A DNA stretch of 64,000 bases from Helichrysum umbraculigerum (taxonomy: Eukaryota > Streptophyta > Magnoliopsida > Asterales > Asteraceae). The notes below the pieces were generated by a model. That model saw only the letters and a list, made by a program, of their open reading frames with translations, was not told the DNA's origin and searched no databases. Where the stretch lies: contig CATIUR010000001.1 in the NCBI GenBank assembly GCA_949592205.1, positions 338,525,250 through 338,589,249 of the forward strand, written 5' to 3'. This document shows positions 21,192-31,600 of the stretch, piece by piece (the stretch's first letter is position 1; each line of letters opens with the position of its first letter). The position numbers were made by a program, and so were the translations under genes.

Positions 21192-22759
21192 TGTGACAAC
21201 CGTCACTCGAGCTAGGTTAGTAGGCTTAGCCATCCGTGATTTACTTAAATTTGTCATAATCTCTACATCATGTTTGATAAGTTACGTGTTAAATTGATTT
21301 CTGTGAAACTTACTAGTAATAGAATTTTTCTATTTTTGGAAACTCCAAATAGTCAAAGGATGATTTTATTTCATTAGGATCATACGAGTTGAGTGTTTAA
21401 GAAGTAGTAGTCAATCAAGAAAGAAACGTAGTATATTAAGAAACAAAATATTTCTGATCAAATTATTTTCTAGTATTTTGGGAGTTGTAAAGAATGTTTA
21501 AGGCTAGACTTTTCTGTAAATAAATCACATTTGTAAAATTTTAAGATTTAATTTATATATTTGATTTAAAAAGAATGGGTTATGTAATGGGTATTAGTTG
21601 TTACAAATGGCAGTGTCTCAATCGCCTTTTATCATATTTTTAAAATAATAACCATTTTACTCTAATTGTATGATAACATTGGAAGGGTTTAAACGATTAG
21701 GATTAAAGAAGTTGTGTATCTCATTTTTGGTTGATGAAGATGAATTTTAATAATTATATAAGATATAAAATATGGTTTGGAAGTTAAGCGTTGGCATGTG
21801 ATAAGGATTTTAATAATTATAGTATCAAGCTTAATATTTTAATTAAGTTCTTTAAGGTTTAAATGACTTGATTTGTAATACAAAATAACAAAGGAGGTAA
21901 CAGCTAGGTTATTAATCTATATAAATTTATTTGTAGATTGACGTACTGTTTGGTGGATTTATTTTGGGACGATAGTTGCTTTGTTAATCAAGGTGAGTTT
22001 CGTGGCCCCTTTTTCATTTATATTTTTAACGTTTTGGGGGAAAAGAATGCTTAAATATATTTTATATTGTTTTATCACTGTGAGAACAATCTTTGAACTT
22101 TCTTTTGATCATGAGTTGCTATGATATACATGTATAGTTTAATGTGTATTATTTGATTGTGTGGAAGGATAACGTGAATAGATCTTAGCATTTGTGTGTG
22201 ATTATTTTGTGTGGAACGTAGAAACGTAGGAACGATGGAACGTAGAAACGTACGAACGATGGAACGTAGAAACGTAGGAATGATGGAACGTGGAAACGTA
22301 TAGTGTAACGTAACGTTGTTGTGATTATTTGAGATGTTGAACGTGTATTTTATTTGAACGTTGAACATGTAACGTATTTGTAACGTGGATAACGTGTGAT
22401 TTCTTGAACGTTGTATTATTGTACATTGTATACTTTGCACTCATGTGTTTAAAACGAAACGATTTTGATTTGATAAAATGTTTACTTAAAAACCTACGAA
22501 CTCACCAACCATGTGTTGACGTTTTTAAGCATTTCTTTTCAGGTGAAGCTAGTAATTCAAGAGTTGAGACTAACGTGGCTTAGCAAGAATGTTAGAGCGC
22601 ATTTTATAATTGTTACTGTGAACGATTGTATTTTTGACGTTGTGAAGCGGTTTCATAACATTTTGTTGAATTTCATTTAGTGAATTTCTTTCATATCAAT
22701 GTGTTATGATCTAGTCATGCGTTGCATTCCGTTGTTTCCGCTTTAGACGGGGTGTGACA
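21192..22759 (+). repeat. Element C 5' LTR (promoter segment deleted)
   Basis: TGTGACAACCGTCAC to GACGGGGTGTGACA, 1568 bp. The sequence joins TTTCTGA (to 21457) to TCAAATTA, skipping the 912 bp at 25756-26667 of the 3' copy; TGA microhomology lies at the join. An AACGT-rich tandem array lies at 22203-22295. Confidence 0.9.
22203..22295. repeat. AACGT-rich tandem array in element C LTR
   Basis: About three and a half copies of a roughly 26-bp unit GGAACGTAGAAACGTAGGAA. AACGT also recurs singly through about 22420. The same array is in the 3' LTR at about 27420-27512. The open frame across it on the - strand is not considered a gene. Confidence 0.8.
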
Positions 22760-22762
22760 GAT

Positions 22763-22775
22763 TGGTATCAGAGCC
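22763..22775 (+). promoter_or_regulatory. Primer binding site (initiator tRNA-Met), element C
   Basis: TGGTATCAGAGCC, 3 bp after the 5' LTR end. A roughly 30-bp tandem duplication (TAGAGAATTAGGTGGATTGA) follows at about 22782-22843. Confidence 0.88.
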
Positions 22776-23618
22776 ATTGGTTATAGAGAATTAGGTGGAT
22801 TGACCTAGACTATATAGAGAATTAGGTGGATTGACCTAGACTATAACCTAGGACCCTTCATATAGTAGCTATGCTAGGAACTATCTGTGCATGAAACATG
22901 ATGTACTTATTTGAAACGATGTATGTTACGTGAAACGATACGAATTTAATTGAACGATGTGTGTTTATGTGAAACGATGCGTATTTATTGCAACAATGTG
23001 TAATTGAAATAAGATGTGCTTACTTGACACAATGCATGCTTATTTGAAACGATGTGCCCTTAATTGTAATGAACTGTAACTACTATGCAATGAGGTGCTT
23101 TATCCTGTTAGGAACTACACTTGTTTGTTGCATAGACAATATAAACTCATTCACGCTTCAGTTCTTGAGCAATATATGCTCCGTTGGTGATTCCGCACGT
23201 GCCCGTGTACCTGAAAGGGTACTATAGGCTTAACGGCACAGAATCATTAATGTTGTCTATTGATAATATATCCCTCATAGTATCATTCTCTTAAAACTTG
23301 TGCCACTCTTAGATTTTACTATGTAGGAATGAGGTTGAACATTGTGATATAGGATTTGGTAATAAGTACATATATGAAAGGATACCCTAACAATTATGGT
23401 GGCCGACGTAATTGCAAAGGTATCACGACATATATGTGTTTATACGACCATATTCGAGTGTCCAATGTGTCACCTTCAAAGTTGTATGACTTCTTAAACA
23501 TTCGAATCTTTTTGTTTTGAAAATCTTGACTAGTGTTCGTTGGTTTGACTTATACATCTTACACCATCCGAACTGTTTATCTGTTTTGAACTCATACGCC
23601 TTTGAACTCGTAGTGAAC

Positions 23619-24941
23619 ATGCCGCCAAGGCGCTTTGCTCGTAATGTTAACCGTGGAGGAGAAACTCCTAGTAGAGGTGGTGGAAGAACAGGTGGACGCT
23701 CGGGTAGTGGTGGTGGTCGAACTGGAGGGAGTGATGTTAATGGAGGCGGAAATCCCGATGTTGCGGCAATTATAGCGCAACAGTTGCAAGCCCTACTGCC
23801 TGCAATTGTCACACAGGTAACAGAGGGTATCCTAAATCACGGTGGTGGTGAAGAGGAAACAGGGGATGAAGAGGATGTCAATGTGAATGGAACTGGAGAG
23901 GATGGTACTACAAGAGGATGTTCATACAAAGAATTCATGGAATGTAAGCCTAGGGAATTCGATGGAGAAGGGGGAGCGGTAGCCTACTCTCGATGGGTTG
24001 AGAAAACTTAGGCGGTGATGGATATTAGCGATTGTGCAAAGGAGAAAAGGGTAAAGTATGCATCTAGCCTGTTGTCTGGTAAAGCACTAACATGGTGGAA
24101 CACACAGATACAAGCTAGGGGTAGAGTTTCCGCTATGGGTATGACATGGGATGAGTTTAAGGCATTATTGGGAGAGGAGTACTGCTCCATTAATGAGATG
24201 AATAAGTTAGAGAGAGAGTTTTGGGATCATTCGATGGTGGGGGCCAACCATGCTGTCTATACTGATCGTTTTCACGAGCTGGCCAAATTGGTTCCACACT
24301 TGGTAACACCGGAGTCTAAAAGAATTAAAAAGTACATAGATGGGCTGGTACCCGAAATCAGGGGTATGGTTGAGGTGACTGAGCCGGCCACTATTCAAAG
24401 TGCTATACTAAGAGCTGGGGCGTTGACTGACCAAATGGTTAGAAGTGGCATACTAAAGAGGGATAACGATAAAAAGAAAGATTCAGACGACGTTATCGAA
24501 ATTGTGGATGAAAAGACCGATAATAAGAAAGCCAAGGTAGCTAGTGGGTTTGTAACGGTTAGCACGAGAAGGAAGGAGTACGAGGGTTGTTACCCAAGGT
24601 GTGGTAGATGCAATTATCATCATCAAGCATCAACTTCATGCCACACGTGTTTTAACTGTAATCAATTGGGACACTTTGCAAGGGATTGTCCGGTAGTGGC
24701 TAGGCAAGTGCCACCGGTGAACGCGTTCAATGTGGCAGGAAGTTCGAAGACATGTTATGAGTGTGGAAGTCCACATCATTATCGTAATGCATGTCCAAGA
24801 TTGGTGAGGACATTGACACAAGGAGGGAATATATCAAATCAAGCATTAGTCATGGAAAAAAATCAAAATCAAGGAACTAATATTGACACAACTCAAGGAC
24901 AATCATCTGGCAGGAATACAAACGAAACACGTCCAACCTAG
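23619..24941 (+). pseudogene. Element C gag (one in-frame stop)
   Basis: Gag of a Tekay/Del-type chromovirus. The start MPPRRFARN at 23619 leads into a Gly/Arg-rich stretch and IIAQQLQALLPAIVTQV. The capsid domain follows (CSYKEFMECKPREFDG, KALTWWNTQIQARGR, FWDHSMVGANHAVYTDRFHE, LVPHLVTPESKRI, IRGMVEVTEP). The zinc knuckle is CFNCNQLGHFARDC, and a second one, CYECGSPHHYRNAC, follows. A single TAG at 24009-24011, right after RWVEKT, splits it; the frame is otherwise continuous and ends at 24941. No protease or RT follows, so particles would depend on another element. The leader 22844-23618 shows no gene. Confidence 0.9.
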
Positions 24942-25366
24942 TATACAGCAACGGGTGAGTTTTTGCAAAACGATCACTTTATCACTATATTGTTCAACGT
25001 AGAAAATCGGTTTTAGACTTGTCTACATTAAACTTATGTGTTATTTGATGTGAAACATAGTACCTTAACGAAATAAGTTGAATAAATAAATAAACAAATG
25101 AATAAATATGATTTTATTTTAGAATGTTCCCATGGTGGAGGAAGGTCATTTTGGGGTTTTAATTTCTTATCATGTTGGAATGGCATGTTAAAAATAGTAA
25201 ACCGCGTTTCACTTTGAAGAAGTGAGATGATCTAGGATCATCGAGAACAACCGGAGGGAGCAATGTTCTATCGTTGGAGACGACGACATATTGGAATACT
25301 TCAAGGGTTCGCATTGGTAAATTGAAGATTGACTTCGATTAGGCGATGAACATGAGTGAAGGATCA

Positions 25367-25413
<47 letters not shown>

Positions 25414-25475
25414 CGGTCATTTTATGATGAGTGTGTTCAAAATAATTTTGATTGAATTTCGGGACGAAATTCCCT
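24942..25475 (+). other. Element C internal remnant with 42-base A-run
   Basis: Where pol should be there is about 530 bp without recognisable coding sequence, including an uninterrupted A-run at 25368-25409 next to CCTGCGGTCATT. The A-run may mark the joint of the internal deletion or a slipped microsatellite. Confidence 0.65.
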
Positions 25476-25488
25476 AAACGGGGGGATA
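25476..25488 (+). promoter_or_regulatory. Polypurine tract, element C
   Basis: AAACGGGGGGATA directly before the 3' LTR (TGTGACAACC at 25490). Confidence 0.82.
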
Positions 25489-25489
25489 C

Positions 25490-27969
25490 TGTGACAACCG
25501 TCACTCGAGCTAGGTTAGTAGGCTTAGCCATCCGTGATTTACTTAAATTTGTCATAATCTCTACATCATGTTTGATAAGTTACGTGTTAAATTGATTTCT
25601 GTGAAACTTACTAGTAATAGAATGTTTCTATTTTTGGAAACTCCAAATAGTCAAAGGATGATTTTATTTCATTAGGATCATACGAGTTGAGTGTTTAAGA
25701 AGTAGTAGTCAATCAAGAAAGAAACGTAGTATATTAAGAAACAAAATATTTCTGAGACTTTGATGCGCTTCGTAAATAAAAAAAAAATAATAATATAATA
25801 ATAATAACAATATAATAATAATAACAATATGATAATAATGATAATAATAATAATAATAATAATATAATAATCATTATCATCGATCATCAGATCGTCATAT
25901 CATATCATATATATAATAATAAAATATAGTATTAGTAATAATTATATAATAAAGTAAATAATAAAAAAAAATAATAATGATAATGATTATGGTGGCGTGG
26001 ATGGAATTTGTGTACTAGTTGTTTTGGGTGTCGTGATTGGTAAACCGACCCAATCCTAAACCCCCTCTATCCCTTCTAAATTTCTAATTGTTTCCTAATT
26101 GTAGTCTAATTCATTTACTTATCCTTCAAGAAATCCTCTTCCTATATATATACAACATTAAACTTAACCCTAAAATCTTTGAATCATTTATATAAATCGT
26201 TCCTGGGGTTATTGTGCTGCTGCCTTTGTGTCGATCCAAACCCAAGAGAGAATCAAGTCGAGTTGAGTTTTGTTTCCGTGTATTACGTGTTCGTGTAGGT
26301 ACTTTCATGAACCCTAACAAGTTAATTTCCTTTATATTTTCTGAGATGTATATATATATTGGTTGATTTATATGTTTGGGGTATGGATACGTTGGGTAAA
26401 AGTGTATTGCAAACCGAAAGATTTTGTACTCGTTAAAAATTAGAATTTGTCTCAGATTTTCGTAGTCATAATCAGAGGCTGTTTTGACATAGCTACGTTT
26501 ATTTTCAGGCTTCAGCCAAAACACGGAAGTTGTAGATCTCGAAATTTTACATAATCCCGCGAGGTTTCGGTCTCTAAAACGCAATGTATGATTTTATAGA
26601 AATTATTCCGTAAACTGTTATGGTATATGACGAATTTTCAGAAAAACCTAAACATATTTCGGTTTGATCAAATTATTTTCTAGTATTTTGGGAGTTGTAA
26701 AGAATGTTTAAGGCTAGACTTTTCTGTAAATAAATCACATTTGTAAAATTTTAAGATTTAATTTATATATTTGATTTAAAAAGAATGGGTTATGTAATGG
26801 GTATTAGTTGTTACAAATGGCAGTGTCTCAATCGCCTTTTATCATATTTTTAAAATAATAACCATTTTACTCTAATTGTATGATAACATTGGAAGGGTTT
26901 AAACGATTAGGATTAAAGAAGTTGTGTATCTCATTTTTGGTTGATGAAGATGAATTTTAATAATTATATAAGATATAAAATATGGTTTGGAAGTTAAGCG
27001 TTGGCATGTGATAAGGATTTTAATAATTATAGTATCAAGCTTAATATTTTAATTAAGTTCTTTAAGGTTTAAATGACTTGATTTGTAATACAAAATAACA
27101 AAGGAGGTAACAGCTAGGTTATTAATCTATATAAATTTATTTGTAGATTGACGTACTGTTTGGTGGATTTATTTTGGGACGATAGTTGCTTTGTTAATCA
27201 AGGTGAGTTTCGTGGCCCCTTTTTCATTTATATTTTTAACGTTTTGGGGGAAAAGAATGCTTAAATATATTTTATATTGTTTTATCACTGTGAGAACAAT
27301 CTTTGAACTTTCTTTTGATCATGAGTTGCTATGATATACATGTATAGTTTAATGTGTATTATTTGATTGTGTGGAAGGATAACGTGAATAGATCTTAGCA
27401 TTTGTGTGTGATTATTTTGTGTGGAACGTAGAAACGTAGGAACGATGGAACGTAGAAACGTACGAACGATGGAACGTAGAAACGTAGGAATGATGGAACG
27501 TGGAAACGTATAGTGTAACGTAACGTTGTTGTGATTATTTGAGATGTTGAACGTGTATTTTATTTGAACGTTGAACATGTAACGTATTTGTAACGTGGAT
27601 AACGTGTGATTTCTTGAACGTTGTATTATTGTACATTGTATACTTTGCACTCATGTGTTTAAAACGAAACGATTTTGATTTGATAAAATGTTTACTTAAA
27701 AACCTACGAACTCACCAACCATGTGTTGACGTTTTTAAGCATTTCTTTTCAGCTGAAGCTAGTAATTCAAGAGTTGAGACTAACGTGGCTTAGCAAGAAT
27801 GTTAGAGCGCATTTTATAATTGTTACTGTGAACGATTGTATTTTTGACGTTGTGAAGCGGTTTCATAACATTTTGTTGAATTTCATTTTGTGAATTTCTT
27901 TCATATCAATGTGTTATGATCTTGTCATGCGTTGCATTCCGTTGTTTCCGCTTTAGACGGGGTGTGACA
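25490..27969 (+). repeat. Element C 3' LTR (full length)
   Basis: 2480 bp. The segment 25756-26667, missing from the 5' copy, holds AAT-type microsatellites (about 25785-25980) and a TATA-like CTATATATATAC (26142-26153), so it probably contains the U3/R promoter. Confidence 0.9.
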
Positions 27970-27972
27970 TTA

Positions 27973-28035
27973 GATATACTGACGGAGACCAGGTCTGTAC
28001 TTTCGTACAACAGAGGAAACAACACCCAGTATATC
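27973..28035 (-). other. Stem-loop 1, element B 3' UTR
   Basis: Outer arms GATATACTG (27973-27981) and CAGTATATC (28027-28035). On the - strand the inner stem is GTAC-GAAA-GTAC with a GAAA tetraloop. Its internal-loop sequence (CCTCTGTTGTAC, ACAGACCTGGTCTC) matches stem-loop 1 of element A. Confidence 0.8.
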
Positions 28036-28867
28036 CCCAAATGATGTTAATTAAATTCCCAAAAATATGGCATATCACACATTACTAATATGAAAATTAA
28101 GACATACGTCATACATAGCTAAAGTTAATCTAAAAGGTAATATCTACTCCTTAATTTCATTTCTTAAAAGCTCAAAAATTCTCATATAAATTGCCTATCA
28201 ATACATCATATAATGAAGCTAAATAACATTTTTCACAATTTAAACTTTTAATTGAAAAGTGTAGAAAATTTTAAAATACCTAAATAGTTACAAAATAATT
28301 ATCTCTAGAAAACAAAAATTTAAAATTAAAAATTTGATTGAAAGACGGGCAAATTATAACCTCTTAGTTACTTATCTTAATAAAATAAAAGCTACCAAAT
28401 TACAAAATCATCTACTAATTAACTGGACAATTATCTGGAAACTTCACTCTTTTCTCTCCCATCCCCCACTTAAAGATGTACAATGCCCTAATTGTACAAA
28501 TAATGAAATACAAAAACGGGAAAAAGAGAAAAGAACTTAGAACAGAAAAACTCCCCTGGAATAATGTGCAGTTTAATGAGTATGACAAGGATGATATGAA
28601 TTTCCACATCCTCTCGATTCAATTTGTTGCGCTGAATTTACTGCCAGCATAACACGTACTCACAACACAATTCTGAGGGAACAATCAACAAACAGAATTA
28701 AACAATACCCGATTTAAACATCCTAATTAATAAGCACAACCAAATCCTAAAACTACAAATCCACAGCACAATTAATAAATCCTACAAATAAAAACAGTCA
28801 TAATAATAATAAACATAATAATAATAATAGTGTTTGGACTCATAAACCACTTAGGATGAACATCATC
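28036..28867 (-). other. Element B 3' UTR, upstream part
   Basis: Non-coding stretch between the ORF-1-like gene and the stem-loops. On the - strand it holds the internal PPT-like motif TTTAAGTGGGGGATGGG (near 28459-28475) preceded by GGGCATTGTAC, matching the arrangement at 12386 in element A. Short open frames at 28334-28609 overlap it and are not supported. Confidence 0.6.
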
Positions 28868-30295
28868 CTAATCACTGTCATCATCCTGGCGGTACTGGTA
28901 CTGGTGAGAAGGCTCTCCATACTCTGGCTGTGGTGGTGGTGGTCGTGGCATGAACTCTGGTGGCATCTGGTACTGGAATGGCTGATACTCGGGTCCAGAG
29001 GGAAACTGACCAAACAGCTGCTCAAACAAACTATCCTGGTAGTCCAAATGTGCACTGGTCTGATGGAAATGCTGTCTCTGCATAAGATCTATCTGATCAA
29101 ACCTCTGAGTCTGGTGTAACTCCATCTGGTGCAACTGCTGAGATAGCTGATCAAACTCTGTAGCATAACCTCTGTTATGGCCTCGTGCCGTACCTCTACC
29201 TCTATCACTGCCACTCGTATCTCCTCTAGCTCTAGCCTGCCTCGACTGCAAAGTCTGTCCTACCGGAGTAATCGAAACCCAGTAATACATATCCGCAGGA
29301 CCACCATAAGTAATGCATGGCTCAATAAGAGCAAACGCCTCCAACCGGCGTGCAGTCAACCATCCCATGCTAGGCTGAACAATCGTGCATGACCCCATCT
29401 CATCCTGAGTAGCCAACCCAAAATATCTAGCCAACCGTGTAACAAAGTGACCTCCACACAAACTACTCCCATCTCTAGTACCAGTGGCTCTCTTCGACAT
29501 CCACTTCGCCATCCTCCAAGGTACATTCACTAACCTCTTCCTGATAATCGAGCTCAAATAAAACAAGTCAGGCCTCGAAACTTTCTCAGGCCCCTCCTTC
29601 CGACCAACAATGGTGTAAGTCAACAATCTGTGAATGAGTCGATGAAGAGGATCTCGAATACGCGTGTAAAAAGGTGTCGAACTGCCATAATTACCCTGGG
29701 CAATAAACTGCCACTCCTGCTCAACTTCCAAGTCAGTGAGCTTCTTCACAGCACCTGCAGAAATGTGGTTTAAAAAGTGAGGATTATCCAGCTCATTGGG
29801 CTCATAAAGCCCCAGTCCCAAAGCAAACTGAACCAAAGTCATCTGTCTAGGCTGTCCCCCTAGCTGGAAGAAAATGGAGTTCTCAGTCCATTGAGTCGAC
29901 CTGGACTCAAACCTAAAAGTGCTATAAAACTCAACAACTAGCTCTCTGTATATATCCTCCCCGATACTGAATAACCGGGACCAAGCATAGGAAACAAATC
30001 CAATGTTTCCATCCTCTAGTACATATGGAATAGCAAGTAAATTCCTAATAGCCTCAGCACCATTAGTGAACCCCTCTCTAGCAATCACATGCTCCAAAAC
30101 ATTCCAGTTAACAGCATCAAAAACCTCAATTGACTGGCCAATATTCGAAGCCAGACGCTCTCCAAACTGAAATCTGGTGGTCTCAGAATACGACCCATGA
30201 AAAGTGAGGTATCTATGAGCTCGAACCAACGGGTTTCCCAAAGTTTGACCCCCTCTTGTTCTCCTGTTAGACATGATAACTGCTAAACAAAACAA
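28868..30295 (-). CDS. ATHILA ORF-1-like retrotransposon protein, element B
   Basis: An intact 475-aa ORF; the likely start is Met-8 (30274, MSNRRTRGG). Residues about 60-300 resemble the plant ATHILA ORF-1 family of retrotransposon-associated proteins: ELVVEFYSTFRF (119-130), a FQLGG strand (143-147), GLGLYE (160-165), IRDPLHRLIHRLL (213-225), PDLFYLSSII (242-251) and CGGHFVTRLARYFGL (280-294). The biochemical role of this family is not established; it is found with Athila-type elements and has been discussed as an extra or env-like ORF. The last ~95 residues are Gln/Pro/His-rich with heptad-like Q/L spacing (possible coiled coil). No signal peptide or clear membrane span is seen. Absence of stops in an element of this age suggests recent constraint. 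Confidence 0.75.
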   Translation of the reverse strand: MFCLAVIMSNRRTRGGQTLGNPLVRAHRYLTFHGSYSETTRFQFGERLASNIGQSIEVFDAVNWNVLEHVIAREGFTNGAEAIRNLLAIPYVLEDGNIGFVSYAWSRLFSIGEDIYRELVVEFYSTFRFESRSTQWTENSIFFQLGGQPRQMTLVQFALGLGLYEPNELDNPHFLNHISAGAVKKLTDLEVEQEWQFIAQGNYGSSTPFYTRIRDPLHRLIHRLLTYTIVGRKEGPEKVSRPDLFYLSSIIRKRLVNVPWRMAKWMSKRATGTRDGSSLCGGHFVTRLARYFGLATQDEMGSCTIVQPSMGWLTARRLEAFALIEPCITYGGPADMYYWVSITPVGQTLQSRQARARGDTSGSDRGRGTARGHNRGYATEFDQLSQQLHQMELHQTQRFDQIDLMQRQHFHQTSAHLDYQDSLFEQLFGQFPSGPEYQPFQYQMPPEFMPRPPPPQPEYGEPSHQYQYRQDDDSD

Positions 30296-31600
30296 TTGTT
30301 AATAACACCAAATAAGCAGTTAATGCAAAAAGGTCAATAAAAATTTCGGCAGCATTTTGGTTTAAAATTGAATAATCCACCATAAAGGTTTAGCCTAAAA
30401 CTACCGCAACAACCAATTTCATGAACCTAAATTGCATCTTTAAACAAAACTACTCAAATTGCATACATATATATATACTTAATTAAATATTCATGACAAT
30501 TGCCTAATCAAATGCATTATAATAACTTGGTACCATTATGAAAATACGAAATTGCACAATCACTAAACTCGAGCATTAGCAACTAGCAAACATCCATACA
30601 ATCTCACAATGAATTATCATAACACAATTAATCAAAATAACAATTTATCACATAACCGTAATCACAAACACTTGTGTACTAAACAAATAGTTGCATTAAT
30701 CATCATGTGGTCAGAAAATTAATAAGCACTAAATTAAAACATAGCACAATTGAGCATATATCATATTCACATTTCATCATTACTAACGGATAATTCGATT
30801 AATTTAATATATGTAACATATTAGAAAAATGAGCATGACATTGCAATGTATATATCAATTAGAACATAAATCAATCAAAACATGCCAATAATCATACCCA
30901 CATTCGAAATACCCAAAATTCTATCATAAACCCTAACTTCCAAACGAATGATTTAACCAACGAAAATGAAAACGGGAAGTTATACCTTGTAGAGGAAAGT
31001 GCGTGTAACACGAATACGCAAAAATGGAGATGAATGCGTGCCCGGAAGTGGTTATTTGGTGGTGAAAAAATGGGTTTTAGGTTTGAAAATGGAGAAGAAA
31101 AGGGGCTGCTGGCGGTTTTGCCTCTTTTTGATCCATACGGCGTATGGATTCCATACGGCGTATGGATTAAACAGGCCCAGGTCAAACTCATTAAACCCAG
31201 TCAACGCCCCGGTCCAGTGGCCCAACCAATCCATACGGCGTATGGATTCCATACGGCGTATGGATTGAAAAATCAGACTTTTTCAAAAACGTATTTTTTT
31301 TTTCCAACCAATTTTTAACCTAAATCCCACACTAATTTTATATAATTAAATCTCAAACCTGGAGGATAATCACGACTTCAAAATCTTCACAATTCCACAC
31401 TATAAAATAAATAACAATAATTAACAAACTTTAAATAAATTCTCATAATTAAATAACACTCAAAATAAATACTTAATATTCAAATCACACAATTAAAAAC
31501 TAAAAATCCAAAACAACTGAAAGTCTAACATAATTCAAAATAAACCAAAATGTAAGAAACAATCCAATAGCATAAGAAACAAAAGAAATGATTAGAATCA
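30296..31600 (-). other. Element B spacer between ORFs
   Basis: AT-rich non-coding spacer. It holds four copies of the LTR palindrome at about 31131-31266. Small open frames over the palindromes (30892-31318) arise from repeat sequence and are not called. Confidence 0.65.
31131..31266. repeat. Two internal pairs of CCATACGGCGTATGG palindromes
   Basis: Dyad centres at 31140, 31158, 31238 and 31256: two back-to-back pairs at 18-bp spacing, 98 bp apart. The same sequence occurs three times in each LTR of element B. Confidence 0.85.

Larger units (their letters stand above)
21192..27969 (+). mobile_element. Element C: Tekay-like gag-only retrotransposon
   Basis: 6.8 kb, flanked by the duplication TTAGA (21187-21191 and 27970-27974), inserted between stem-loops 1 and 2 of element B. 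It has 5' LTR, tRNA-Met PBS, gag with one stop, a 0.5-kb remnant with no pol, a 42-base A-run, PPT and 3' LTR. In their shared 1568 bp the LTRs differ at only about four positions by eye, making this the youngest insertion in the window. The 5' LTR lacks 912 bp present in the 3' LTR, including the likely promoter. Confidence 0.9.

Noticed and set aside
22075..22440. 121-codon open frame on the - strand, repeated at 27285-27650
   Set aside because: Lies in both LTR copies of element C over the AACGT tandem array; repeat-generated.
25756..26667. 912-bp block as an insertion in the element C 3' LTR
   Set aside because: It has no TIRs or duplication, contains the expected TATA/leader-like sequence, and the join in the 5' LTR shows microhomology; deletion is simpler.
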